DNA from: Hamadaea sp013361475
GTDB taxonomy: Bacteria; Actinomycetota; Actinomycetes; Mycobacteriales; Micromonosporaceae
Assembly: GCF_040654195.1 (NCBI RefSeq)
Contig: NZ_JBFAHM010000009.1
Coordinates: 344,120-408,119, forward strand
Length of the DNA stretch: 64,000 bases
Direction of reading: 5' to 3'
Each line of letters begins with the position of its first letter. Position 1 is the first letter of the stretch. The notes under the pieces were generated by a model. The model was given only the letters and a program-made list of their open reading frames with translations, ran no database searches and was not told the DNA's origin. Below are positions 1 to 12,000 of this stretch, in pieces. A program made the translations under genes and the position numbers.

Positions 1-3000
1 GCTACGGAGCCGACTCCACCCAGGCCCGGGAGGCGGCGGCGACCGCTCAGCAGGCCACCCGGCAGGCCGAAATCGCCCAACGGGGCGCGACCCAGGCGAC
101 CGCCGCCGCACAGCAGGCCGCGACCGCCGCCACCAACGCCGAGACCGCCGCCCAGCAGGCCCGCCAGAACGCCGACCGGATTCCCGCCCCGCCGGACGGC
201 GCCCAGCCGCCGGGTACGCAGCCCGACACCGACGACTCCGCTGCGCCGGCACCGGGAACCGACCCGGATGACACGTCGACCCCTCCCCCGGACACCGACG
301 ACTCCGCTGCCCCACCGCCCGGGACCAACCCGGACGACGCATCGGCTCCGCCACCGGGCTCGGATTCCAACGGGGCTCCACCGGCTCCCCCAGGCACCGA
401 CCCCAACGGGGCTCCGGCGGCACCGCCGGGAACCGGGCCCGATGGCGCGCCCGCTGCCCCGCCTGGTACCGGCCCGGACGGCGCTCCAGCGGCTCCTCCC
501 GGTACCGGACCCGAAGGTACGCCCACCGGACCGGACGGCACGCCCGCCGCTCCCTCCGCACCAGTCGCGCCCACTGCGCCCACCGCCCCCACCGGGACTG
601 GGCCAGACACCGCGCCCACCGGGACCGGGCCGGACAACGCGCCCGCCGCGCCCACCGCACCGGCCACGCCCGTCGCGCCGACCGGGGCCGGACCGGCTGC
701 CGCACCCGTCGCGCCGACTGGGACCAAACCCGACGGCGCGCCTGCGTCTGATGTGGACGGGCAACCGGCACCGGCCGATGGCGACGCCACGCCGCGTACT
801 GCCGGCATCCCGAGCACGGATGCAAACGGCGACCAGCCCGGCTCGGACGGCGATCAGAACGACACCACCGCACCAAGCAGGCCGACCACGCCCATGGGCG
901 GCGCACCCGTCGGAGGCGGGCGCGGCACCCTGAACACGACCGGAACTGGACCCGACAGCAACGGCGTACCTGTGGGTCCAGGCGGGCCGGGTGACCGGCG
1001 GCGCGCCGGAAAACCCGACGAACGCGGCACGACCGACCCGGAGGACGACGCCGAGGCGAACGCCAAGCCGGAGTCCCGCCCTGACACGGACGACACCGCC
1101 GAGCCCGGGACTCGTCCCGAAACCGACGAACGCGGCACGTCTGAGCCGGACCCGTCGGCGGACAGCGATGCGGACACCGACACCGACGAGACGGCCCAGC
1201 CCGATGGGAAGGTCTCACCCCGGGTGACCATCGCGATCGCCCGGCTCGTCCTCGACGCGACCGCTCAGGCTCAGCTCGCGGCGCACCAGGCGACCCGAGC
1301 CAATGCCCTCGCGCAGGCGCTCGCCTCGCCGGACGGCCAGGTGCAGATCACCGGCCCGACCTCGCTGACGCTGGACCCGGACACCAGTTCCGACGACGAG
1401 ACGCCGACCCCGGGGCTCCCACCGGTCGGGCCGAATCCGTTGCAGGGCTTGATCCCCGACGACTCGACGGCCCCGGGGAGTCAGGCGGACGTCCAGCGCC
1501 TCTTGTCGATGCTCGGCATCGGGCCGGGCGACGTGCCGCCGATGCATCCGCACCCGGCCAGCCCGTGGGTCGGTGCAGTAAACGACGGCGGTCCCACCGT
1601 GCCGGGCCGCAACGACAACTGCCTTCCCTGGGTGGCGAGCACCCACAGCACGCACTACGGCCACCCCTCGGTCGCGGCGGCGAACCGCACCGGGCAGGGC
1701 TTCTCCGCCACCGTCCTGACGGCCTGGGCGGCGGCCCCGTTCACCGCGGGCGACCGGACGCGGGGCTTCGCCGACGTCGAGGAGCGGCTGCGTCAGCAGT
1801 TGCCCGAGGACATGGACGCCGGACCGATGGCGTTCGTCGCCGCCCTCGACCCGCTCGACTCCAATGTGGCGCACATGTACGCCGTGTTCGCCCGGCGTGA
1901 GCCCGACCCGGCCAATCCCGGCGAGACCCACGTCGTCTTCTACTACGCGGACAACAACAGCACCACCGCTGAGGCAGGTCGCCCGCCCGTCAGCCCTGGT
2001 ACGCAGCTCAGCTCGATCGTCTTCGACCACACCGGAGCGGCCGTCCAGCCCGAGACGGCGTTGGCCGACGACGACGCGTTGCTGGATGCGGTCGTCGCCG
2101 GCCGGCCGAACACATCCCGGGTCAACGAGCTGCTGAGCCGCCTCGACACGCTGCTGACGACGACCGGCCCGCCACCCGTTGACCTCCTCGACGACATCGA
2201 GCGACGGCTGACGGAGATGGGCCTGGAACCCGGCGGTACGCCGGTCCGCTGGGCGCGGCTCGGCCGGCTGAGCGCGGGCTCTTCGGCGGAGCAGGATGCC
2301 TTGCTCGCCTTGATGCAGGAACCGTACTGGCGGGTGGCGTACGAGCGGGCGGCGGGGATGCCGGATCACGTCGCCGAAGGCGTCACCGGCGACCCGAATC
2401 GGTCGGCCGCCCGGACCGTCGCACTGGCGCAGGCTTTCGCGACCGACCCGGCTCCGGCGTACGCGGGCCGCCCGGACACTCAGGCGATCGATCAGGTCGT
2501 CGCTCTGCTCACGCAGGCGTTCGGCTTCCAGCACCCGGCGGAGGTCACCCGCTCCGGCAACGACCTGCGGATCACGTTCGATTCGATCTACCACCGCTCA
2601 CTGCGAGTCGAGTACGCCGTCCTCCCGCCCGGCCAGCGGGTGCGGCTGGACTGGACCGGGGATCAGGGCTTCCGGTTGACGGTCGCGCACGACGCCGACC
2701 TGACCACTCCGGCGGCACGGGCCGAACTCCAGGTACGCCTAGCGCGGGAGATCGCCCGGGTCCGGTTGGGCGGCTTGGACTTCCGGGCCGACGACGCGAG
2801 CGACCAGCACATGTTCGGCGACGTGCTCCAGGCGTACGCCGCGGCCGGAGTCGCCGACGTCCAGCATGTGCTGATGGCGAACCGGCCGGCGGGTCAGACC
2901 GGCCTCTCCGCCGATGTCGCAGCGGCGGTTCGGCTGACTCAGCAGGCCCGAGCCGAGACCGCCAGGGTCATGACCCTGTTGCAGGAGGCGGCTCGGGCGA

Positions 3001-6000
3001 ATCCCCGGGCGGCGGACGCGATCGTCCGGCTCCTCGCGGCCGAGGCGAGCTGGGGTGATCAGCTCGGCTCTCGGCTCGCGCCCATGCTCGCCGATCTCAC
3101 CTTGCCGACCGGCTCCGATCGGCGGGCACAGCGGGAGCGTACGCGAATCCTGCAGCTCACCGCGGCGACGGCGCAGCTGGCGGCGGCCGGTCTGGCGCAG
3201 GAGTTCCGGGGCCGGGGGCGGCAGGACAGTGCGCTGCCGGCGGCGCTGACCGAAGCGGTGAACCGGGCGCGGTTCGTCCGCACCGTGGCTCAGGCCCAAT
3301 TGGCGCAGCAGAACAACGAACTACGCGGCGTCCTGCGCCCACGGGACGCGACCTTCGCCCGGAATCTCGTGACGGCCGCCGACCGGCAGCGGGCGGAGTT
3401 CACGACCGAGCTGACGACTCGGCTGGCCGACGCCACCGCCGCGCGGCCGGAGCCGCAGGGAATCGTCCTGCCGCCGCTGGCCGGCGACGCCGCCCGGCTG
3501 GACTCGTCGCTGCAGCAGACGCTGCGCACCGCCGCGCCCCGGCTCGGTTTCGCGGAGCCGAGCGCAGAGGCGGTGATGCTCGGCCGATGGGGCGGCGCGC
3601 TGCACGCCTTCGGGAGCCAGGACGCCACACCGTCCACAGCGGAGGTCGTGAACGGGGCTCGTACCGTGATCCGGCAGACCATCGCGGACCCGACCCGGGT
3701 CACCGTCCAGGACGGGGACACCGGCGACGCCCGAGTGCTGTTCCAGCGGACTTTCACCGATCCGCAGGGCAACCGGCACACCGTCGCGGTCACCGTGCAT
3801 GTGCAGCGTTCGGTGAACGACCGGACCGCGTACGTGGCCGATGTGCGGGTGACACCGGACACGCGCACCGACCACGGGCGGCCGATGCACGGTCAACCAC
3901 CGCATCGGGTCCGCTCCGACACCCGGCTCGTCCCCCGTCGCCAGGTACGCGACCCGGCCGATCGGGTGCGGACGCGCCGGTCCGCCGCCCGCGACGGCGC
4001 CGTCAACGAGGCGACCCGGCAGGCACTGCGGGCGTTGGGCGTCACCCTCGTCCAGCACGGCAACAGCACGACCTACGACCTGACCTGGCCCAACGGCGAC
4101 GGGCCGACACGCGTACGCGTCACGACCGGGCGGGTGCGCGGGGACGCGGCCGCGGAGGTCCGGCCGCCGCGATTCGGCGATCCGGCCTGGGAGATCCGCA
4201 TTCCGTCGCGGGGCGTCACGCGTACGGGGATGATGCTCGATGTCGCCGAGGCGCTGGGCCTGGCCCTCGGCCTTCACCAGGACCGCGAGGCGGGCCGGGT
4301 GACCGGGCAGCGGCCGCATGCCCTGGCGCGGGCGGCTCGGCTGGCCGCGGTCGCCCACGGACTGGCCGCCGTCGGGTCGCCACCGACCGGCACGACCTGG
4401 GCGTCCAGCGCCCGGCGATGGTCAGCCGAGGCGCACGCGCTCGTGGAAGACCTGCGGCTCCGGATGGACCAGCCCGAGTACGCCGAGCGCCGGGCCGCCC
4501 TGGATACCCTGCTCACCGAGGCGTTCGGGGCTTCGGTCGCAGCCCCCGTCTCGACCGCAGTCGACCAGAACGGCGCGGCGGTCGCCGACATCACCGACCC
4601 GGCCGCCCGCCGGGACGCGGAGGCCGCGAGGCGGGCTGCCGAGGTGCGCGGCGTCGGACGGACCGTCACCGACATCCTGCTGGGTCAGCAGCAGCCTGGG
4701 ATGACGTCGCAGACCGCCGTCCTCGGTGACCTCCGCACCCGGGGTCCGGCCTTGACCGGTACGGATCTCGCCGACCACGTCGCGACGGCCCTGCCCGGCG
4801 TCGTGGCCGAGCGCGGGCTCACCCAGCTCGGCGTCCGGCGCGACGGCGACGTGACCACGACCACGGTCGTCCATGATGGACTTGCCGGTGGGCCGGTCAC
4901 GGTTCGGGTCGACGTCGCGACACTGCCCACGGGCGTCGCCGCCGATACCCGGATCGACCTCACCGGACGCACCGTCACCGTCTTCCTCGCCGAGGGGCTG
5001 ACCGCCGACGCCGCCACGATCCACCTCGTCGGGGAAGTGACCCGGTCGCTGGAGACGATCGGACGGATCGACGAACGGCGGACGATGCCGGCCGACCCGC
5101 GCCGGCTCCCCGGGCAGACTCGCGAGGCACGTCAGCGGATTCGCGCGCAGAGCCGCGAGAACGCGAAGATCCGCCGGCGGCCGGTCATTCCCGCCGACGT
5201 CCTCGGCGACCACCCGCTGACCCGCGGTATGCACAACGACGTGTACGGGGCCAGTCCGTCCGACGTCGCACTGGCTGCGCAGATCCAGCACTTGGCGGAG
5301 GATCTGGCGACCCGGCGGGATCCGCTCGAGCTGCGAAATCTGATGGTGTTGCTGCATCGGGCCGGTGTCCGCGACGGTCAGCGGCACGCCCGGCTCCGCC
5401 GGGCCGTCCTCGCCCAGTTGCTGCCGGACACCGTCGCCGACCAGGTGACCAACCTCCTCACCGTGACCGGGGCGCTGGCGCGGGCGATCGAGGCCGGTTT
5501 GCCGCCGACCTTGGACTCCCCGTCGGTGACCCGCTCGGTCGGCCGACGGCGGTTCACGGTGCACCTGCCGGTCGGCGTCGATTCGACGGGATCGCTCAGC
5601 ACCCCACCTCACCAGCCGCTGCATCCGACCGTACGCCGCATCGCCGGACGCCACGCGAACCGCTTGGAACGGCACATCGCCGCGCGGCGATTCAAGATCA
5701 GCCGGATCGGTGCGGACGCGATCGCCAACGCGGAGACCCGGCTGCGCAGCAACGCCTTGCGAACGGCTCTCTGGGCGCCGAAGTACGCGCTGGCTCGGGG
5801 CTGGTCCCTGCTCACCGGGAAGTTCCGATATCAACGGCCCTGGCGGCTCGTCAGCCTCGGCACCAAGTCCGGGATCGCCCGCGTGCAGTTGCCCGACGGC
5901 AGCCACCGATGGGTGCCGTACGTCCAGACCTCGGGCAGCCGTGGCGTGAACCGGCTAGGCGCGATCCGGTTCTCCACCTTCACCCCGTGGGCGGACAACC

Positions 6001-9000
6001 GGGACCCGGAGAAGCTGCCCGAGCATGGGCCGAACATCCCGCCGCCGCGGATCCCGTTCATCTTCACCGGCAGTCACTGGCTCGACGTGATCGCGGCGAT
6101 CATCCACCACCTGCCGATTCTGAAGGCCAGCGCCAAGAACGGCAGCGGCATCGGCACCCCGTTCCCGTTCGGCAACAAGGACTCCGAGACGCGGCCGACC
6201 ACCATCCGCGCGGTCGCCCGCCTCGGTGACGGCGTCACCGGCGTCGTCGGGATGGTCGGCGAGACTGATCCGGCCCCGGAACTCCGGCAGACCCACAGCT
6301 CGACCGCGTACATCTTCACCGGCACGTTCATCGACGTGTCGATCGGCCCCGTCCGGCAGTTCTACGTCTGGATCGGCGGGCAAGGCTTCGCCGTCACCGG
6401 CAGTGAGGACTACCGGCAACTGCTGGAGCGGTTGAAGCCGTTCATCGAGTCGTGGCGGCGGCACATCGCCGCCGGGCACAAGCTGCGGGCCGCCAAGGCG
6501 TTCGCCCGCCTGCTGAACGAGTATCGCCGGATCTTCTCCACCGACGGTGCGGAGTTCCAGCCGTTCGTCGTCGAGATCGGCTACGGCCACCGGTACACGC
6601 CGTGGCTCACCGCGCCGAGCATCACCGGCCACGACGTGTCCGACACGCACGACAACCCCAAGACCCCGCAGGTCGAGCACGCCGACGACTTCCACGACCC
6701 GTTCACCCAGGCCAACGACCGGTCCGGCTGGCAGACCAACCCCAACATCGCCGTCTACTTCGGCAACTTCAACCCGCGGTCGGTGCTGCACGGCATGGGG
6801 CGGTTCGTCCGCAGCTGGTTCCACCGGCCCAGCCTCACCGAGACGCTCGGCCTCGACGCCGCCCGCCCGGCGCTGCCGGCCACCCGGACACCGGCCATCG
6901 CCGCCGCGCCTGACACTCGCGCCGACGTCACCACGGCGCTCACCCAGCGATACGCGGACCTGCTCGCCCGGCAGGCGACGGGCTCGCTGACCGTCGCCGA
7001 GACCACCGAGTTGCGGAGCCTCGAAACCCAGGCGTCGCAGGATCCGACCCTCGCCCCGTTGTTCGGAGCCGTGCGGCGGCAGCAGCCACCCGGCAGCGGC
7101 CCGGTCGGACCCACGGGACCAGCTGGTCCGGCGGGTCCGACGGGCGGGCAGCCGGTCAGTCCCGGCCCGCAGGGCACGCCCCCGGTCACGCCCGGCACGG
7201 CGACCACACCACCGGCCGCCAGCCCCGCCACGACCGGCGCCAATCCCAGCAGCTCCGCACCGTCCAGCACGACACCGTCCAGCACGACAGCGCCCGGCGC
7301 GACGGCGCAGACGATGGGTGCCGATCCGGCGGCGGCTCTGATCGCGAACGGACAAGCCGCACCCGGCAGCCAGGTCGACGACCAGCGCCTGCTGCAGAGC
7401 CTAGGGGTACGCCCCGGTGAAGCCGCGCCGGTGCATCCGCATCCGGCCGGCACCTGGATCAACGCGTCCAACGACGGCGGCCTCACCGTCCCGGGCCGGG
7501 CCGACAACTGCCTGCTCTGGTTGTCGAGCGTGTATCACACGTACTTTGGCCGCCCGACCGTCGCCGCGTCGAACCTCACCGGCAAAGGCTTCCTCGCCCG
7601 CCTCGTCGAGACGTGGACGAAACGGCAGTTCCAGGCGCACCCAAGCGGCGCACAGGGACTGTCCCAGGTGGAGGATCAGCTCCGGGAGGCGCTGGGCGCC
7701 GACGCCGAGGCCGGTCCGCTGGCATTCGTCCTCGCCGCCGACCCCCGGGACCGCACCGCCGCGCACGCGTACGCCGTCTTCGCCCGGCGGGAGCCGGATC
7801 CGGCGAATCCCGGGCAGACCAGAGTCGTCTTCTACTACGCCGACCACGGCAGCACGGCGGGTGATCTCAACCGGCCGCCGATCGACCCCGACGCGCAGAT
7901 CTACTCGATGATCTTCGACCGGACGGGTACGCCGATCCAGCCGCCGGCCGGTGCGCCGACCAGTGGCAACCGGCTGAAGCACGCCCTGGTCGCCGGACGG
8001 CCGAACGCCCCGGGTGCCGCCGATCTCACCAGCCGCATCGACACCCTCCTGTCCGCCACCGGTACGCCGCCGACCGCCGTCCTCGACGACCTCGAACGGC
8101 GGCTGGACGAGATGGGGCTCGCACCGGGCGGCACCCAGCGACGGTGGAACCGGCTGGCCCGGATGACGACGGGGTCCACACCGGACATCGACGCGTTCGT
8201 GACGCTGATGCAGGAGCCGGAGTGGCGGGCGGCGTATGTGCGCGCGACGGAGACGCCGAACGATCTGGCGGCGGCGCTGACCGGCGACCCGGGCGACACC
8301 GCCGCCCGCCGGATCGCGCTCGCCACGATCTTCGCGACCGACCCCGCTCCCGCGTACGCCGGCCGCACCGACCAGGACGCGGCAACCCTGGTGACGCAGC
8401 TGGTCGGCGGCGACTTCCGGTTCGAGCACGCGACCACGGCGACGATCTCCGGCGACGACGTCCACATCACCTTCAACGAGCACACGACGCGCACTGTGCG
8501 GGTCGAGTACGCCGTTCTCCCGCCCGGTCAGCAGGTGCGCCTCGACTGGAACGCCGGCACCCGGACCTTCCGGTTGGCGATCGCGCACGATCTGGACGTC
8601 ACCTCACCGGAGGCCCGCGTCCGAGTAGCCCGGGAAGTGGGCCGGATTCTGCTGGGCGGGCCGGATTTCCGATCCGATCACTCCGGTGCGCAGGACATGT
8701 TTCTGGATGTGCTCCAGGCGTACAGCTATGTCGGAACCGCGGACGTCGCACACGTCCTAACGGCGAACCGTCCCCTGGGCCTGACGGGCGAGGCAGGCGA
8801 CGTGGCCGCGGCGGTACGCCTGGTTCAGCGAGGCCGGTCCGACGCGGACCGGGTCATGCGGGTGCTGCTGGCGGCGGTGGCCGTCGATCCGGCCGCCGCC
8901 GGCACGATCACACGGTTGACGGCGGCCGAGGCGACCAACGGCGACGTGCCCGGGCGGCAGCTCGCCCGGCTGGTCGGCGACCTCGACCTGCCGCCGGGAC

Positions 9001-12000
9001 GCGGTCGCCGGGTGGACGAGCGGCGACGGCAGCTCGGGCAGCTCGTGGCAGCCACGCTGGCCGTCGCCCGAGCCGACCTCGACCAGGCGCTCAGCGGGCA
9101 GATCGCGGAGAACGACCTGCCCGGCATCGTCCTCGCGGCGGTCGACCACGCGCTGTTCGTCCGGTCGTACGCGCAGGTCAGGCTGGCCGCGCGAGGGGTG
9201 AGCCGGGAGTCGGTGCTGCCGTCCGCCACAGCGGTGTTCGACGCGGCCTTCCGCACCGAGGCCGAGGACCGGCGCACCGCGATCCTGGCCGACCTCACGG
9301 CGCGGGCGGGCAACCCGGACTCGATCGTCGTGCCGCAGTTGGCCGGATCCGGCGGCGACCTGGATCTGGCGCTGCAGCACGCGTTGCGTTCGGTCGCGCC
9401 GACGCTGGGCTTCGCCGAGCCGTCCCGGGAGGCCGCGGTGCTGGCCCGGTGGGGCCCGGCGCTGCACGGACTAGGCGGCCGAGGAGCCGATCCGTCCACA
9501 ACGGACCAGGTGGACGCCGAGCGGGACGTCGTCCGGCGGACGGTCGCGGAGCCGGACCGCGTCTCCGTCCGGGACGCGGCGGGCGGCGACGCGCATGTGC
9601 TGTTCCAGCGCCGGTTCACCGACGGAGACGGGCGTACGCGGGTCGTGGAGGTCACCGTCCATGTGCACCGGTTCCTCGCCGACCGGGTGGCGTACGTCGC
9701 CGACGTGCAGGTCGCCGCCGACTTCCGCATCGACTTCGGGCGGCCGATGTCCGGCTCGCCGCCCCGCCGCGTCCTGGTACGCACCCTGCTGACCGATCGC
9801 CTTCACGTCGAGGACCCGCTCGACGGGCTCGATGTCCACAGCCCCTACGAGGCGCTCCAGGCCAACCGCCGGGCGCTGTTCCAAACGGCCACCGCGTTGG
9901 GCGTGACGGTCCAGCAGGAAGGCCGCTCCCCGAACTTCCTGCTCACCTGGCCGAACGGCGACGGACCCGTCCGGATCACGCTCGAGACGAGTCCGGTCGG
10001 CGGCTCCGCGATCGCCGAGGTACGCCCACCCCGGCCGGGCAGCCAGACCTGGACGATCCGGATCTCGCCGCGTCGCATGTCGCGCTCGGGACTGCCGCTC
10101 GACCTCGCCGAGGCCCTGGGCATGGCGCTGGGCCGGCATCGGCAGTTCGCCTCCGGGCTGGCCACGTCGCAGCGGCCGGCCGCGATCGCGCAGGCCGCCC
10201 GGCTGGCCGCCGTCGCCACCGGGCTGGCCACCGCGGCGCCGATGCCCTCCGCCAACGCCGCGCATTCGCGTACGTCGCGGCTGTCGGCCGAGGCGCACGC
10301 CTTGATCGAAGGTCTCGGACTACGCCAGGATCAGCCGGAGCACGTCGTCCGGCGCGCAGACCTCAACCAGCTGCTCACGGAGTTGTTCGGCCCGGCAGCC
10401 GCCGCTCACGCCGACATACTTCTGTCCGATGTGGGCGGTGCGATCGCGGATCTGACCGACCCCGCCCAACGGGCGTACGCCGAAGGCGCGCGCCGCAGCG
10501 CGAGATCCGCCGAACGGGGCCGCCTGATCACCGACATCCTGCTCGACCAGCACCGGCCGGGGCTCGTGACCGACACTCCGGTCATCGGCGACCTCCTGTC
10601 GATCGGCTCGCCGATCACCGGAGAGGCGTTGGCCCGGCGGCTGTTCACCGGGACCCGCGACATCCTGCTCGGCCGGGCGCTGACCGTGTCGGCCCATCGG
10701 CGTACCGGTCGCGACACCGTCGTCGTCGTGCGGCACGACGGGCTGACCGGCCCGGTGACGATCACCGTCCGGGCCGACCCGCTGCCCGCCGGCACGGCGA
10801 CCCACCTGCGGATCAATCCCGGCGATCGGTCGGTCGTCGTCACGGTCGCGGAAGGCATGACGGCGGAGAACACGCTGCTGCACCTGACCGGGGCGCTGGC
10901 CCAGGCGCTGGAGACGGTCGCCCGCGCCGATCACGACCGCCAGACCGGCCCGGCCGACCTGCTGGGCGATCACCGGCTGACCCGGCGGCTCCGGCCCGAC
11001 ACCGACGGTCTCAGCCCGATCGACATGGCACTGGTGGCCCAGATCGAGCGGCAGACCGACCTGCTCGTCACCGACACCCGCCCGCCGGTGCTGGCGAATC
11101 TGATGATCCTGCTGCACCGGGCCGGCGTCCGGGACGGACAGCAGCACTCCGGGCTCCGCCGGCGGCTGCTGCTGCAGGCGGTGCCACCGGCGACCGCGAG
11201 CCGGCTGCAGAACGTGCTGAACCTGGATTCCCGGCTCGGACCCGCTCTGCAGAACATGCTTCCGGCAACGATCGGCGTACCCACGCCGACCCGCTCGGTG
11301 GGGCGGCGGGTGTTCACCGTCCTACGGCTGCCGACGCTGGGGCTGGAGTCGTCCGGGTCGCTCAGCACCCCGCCTCACCAGCCGCTGCAGCCGACCGTAC
11401 GCCGCATCGCGGGGCGGCGGGCCGACCGCCTGGAACGGCGGATCGCCGCCCGGCGCTTCAAGATCAGCCGGATGGGCGCCGATCGCGTCGACGCCCTCCG
11501 CAGCCGCCGGGTCGCCGCCCTGGCCCGGACGGTGCTGTGGCCGGTCAAGTTCGTCCGCGGCCGCCCGTGGGCGCTGCTCACCGGCAAAGCGCGCTATCAG
11601 CGTCCGTGGCGGGTGTTCGCGTTCAGCAACGTCACGGCGTACGCCCGATTGCGGCTGCCCGACGGCAGCCACGCCTGGGTGGCGTACACGAAGACGACGG
11701 CGACGCGGGCGGTCAATCGGCTCGGCGCGATCCGGTTCTCGACCTTCACCCCGTGGAAGGACAACGGCGACCCGAACCACGGTCACGACAACCAGTACGG
11801 GCCGACCGGGGTGCCGCCCGGCTATCTGTTCCCGCTCACCGGCCAGCCGATCATGGACACGATCGCGCACTTCCTCAGCTACCTGCCGTTCGTCACGGTG
11901 AGCGCCAAGGACGGCAGCGGCATCGGCACCCCGCTGCCGTTCGGCAACAAGGACTCCGAGACACGGCCGACGACGGTGCGTACGCTGGCCAACCTGGGCG

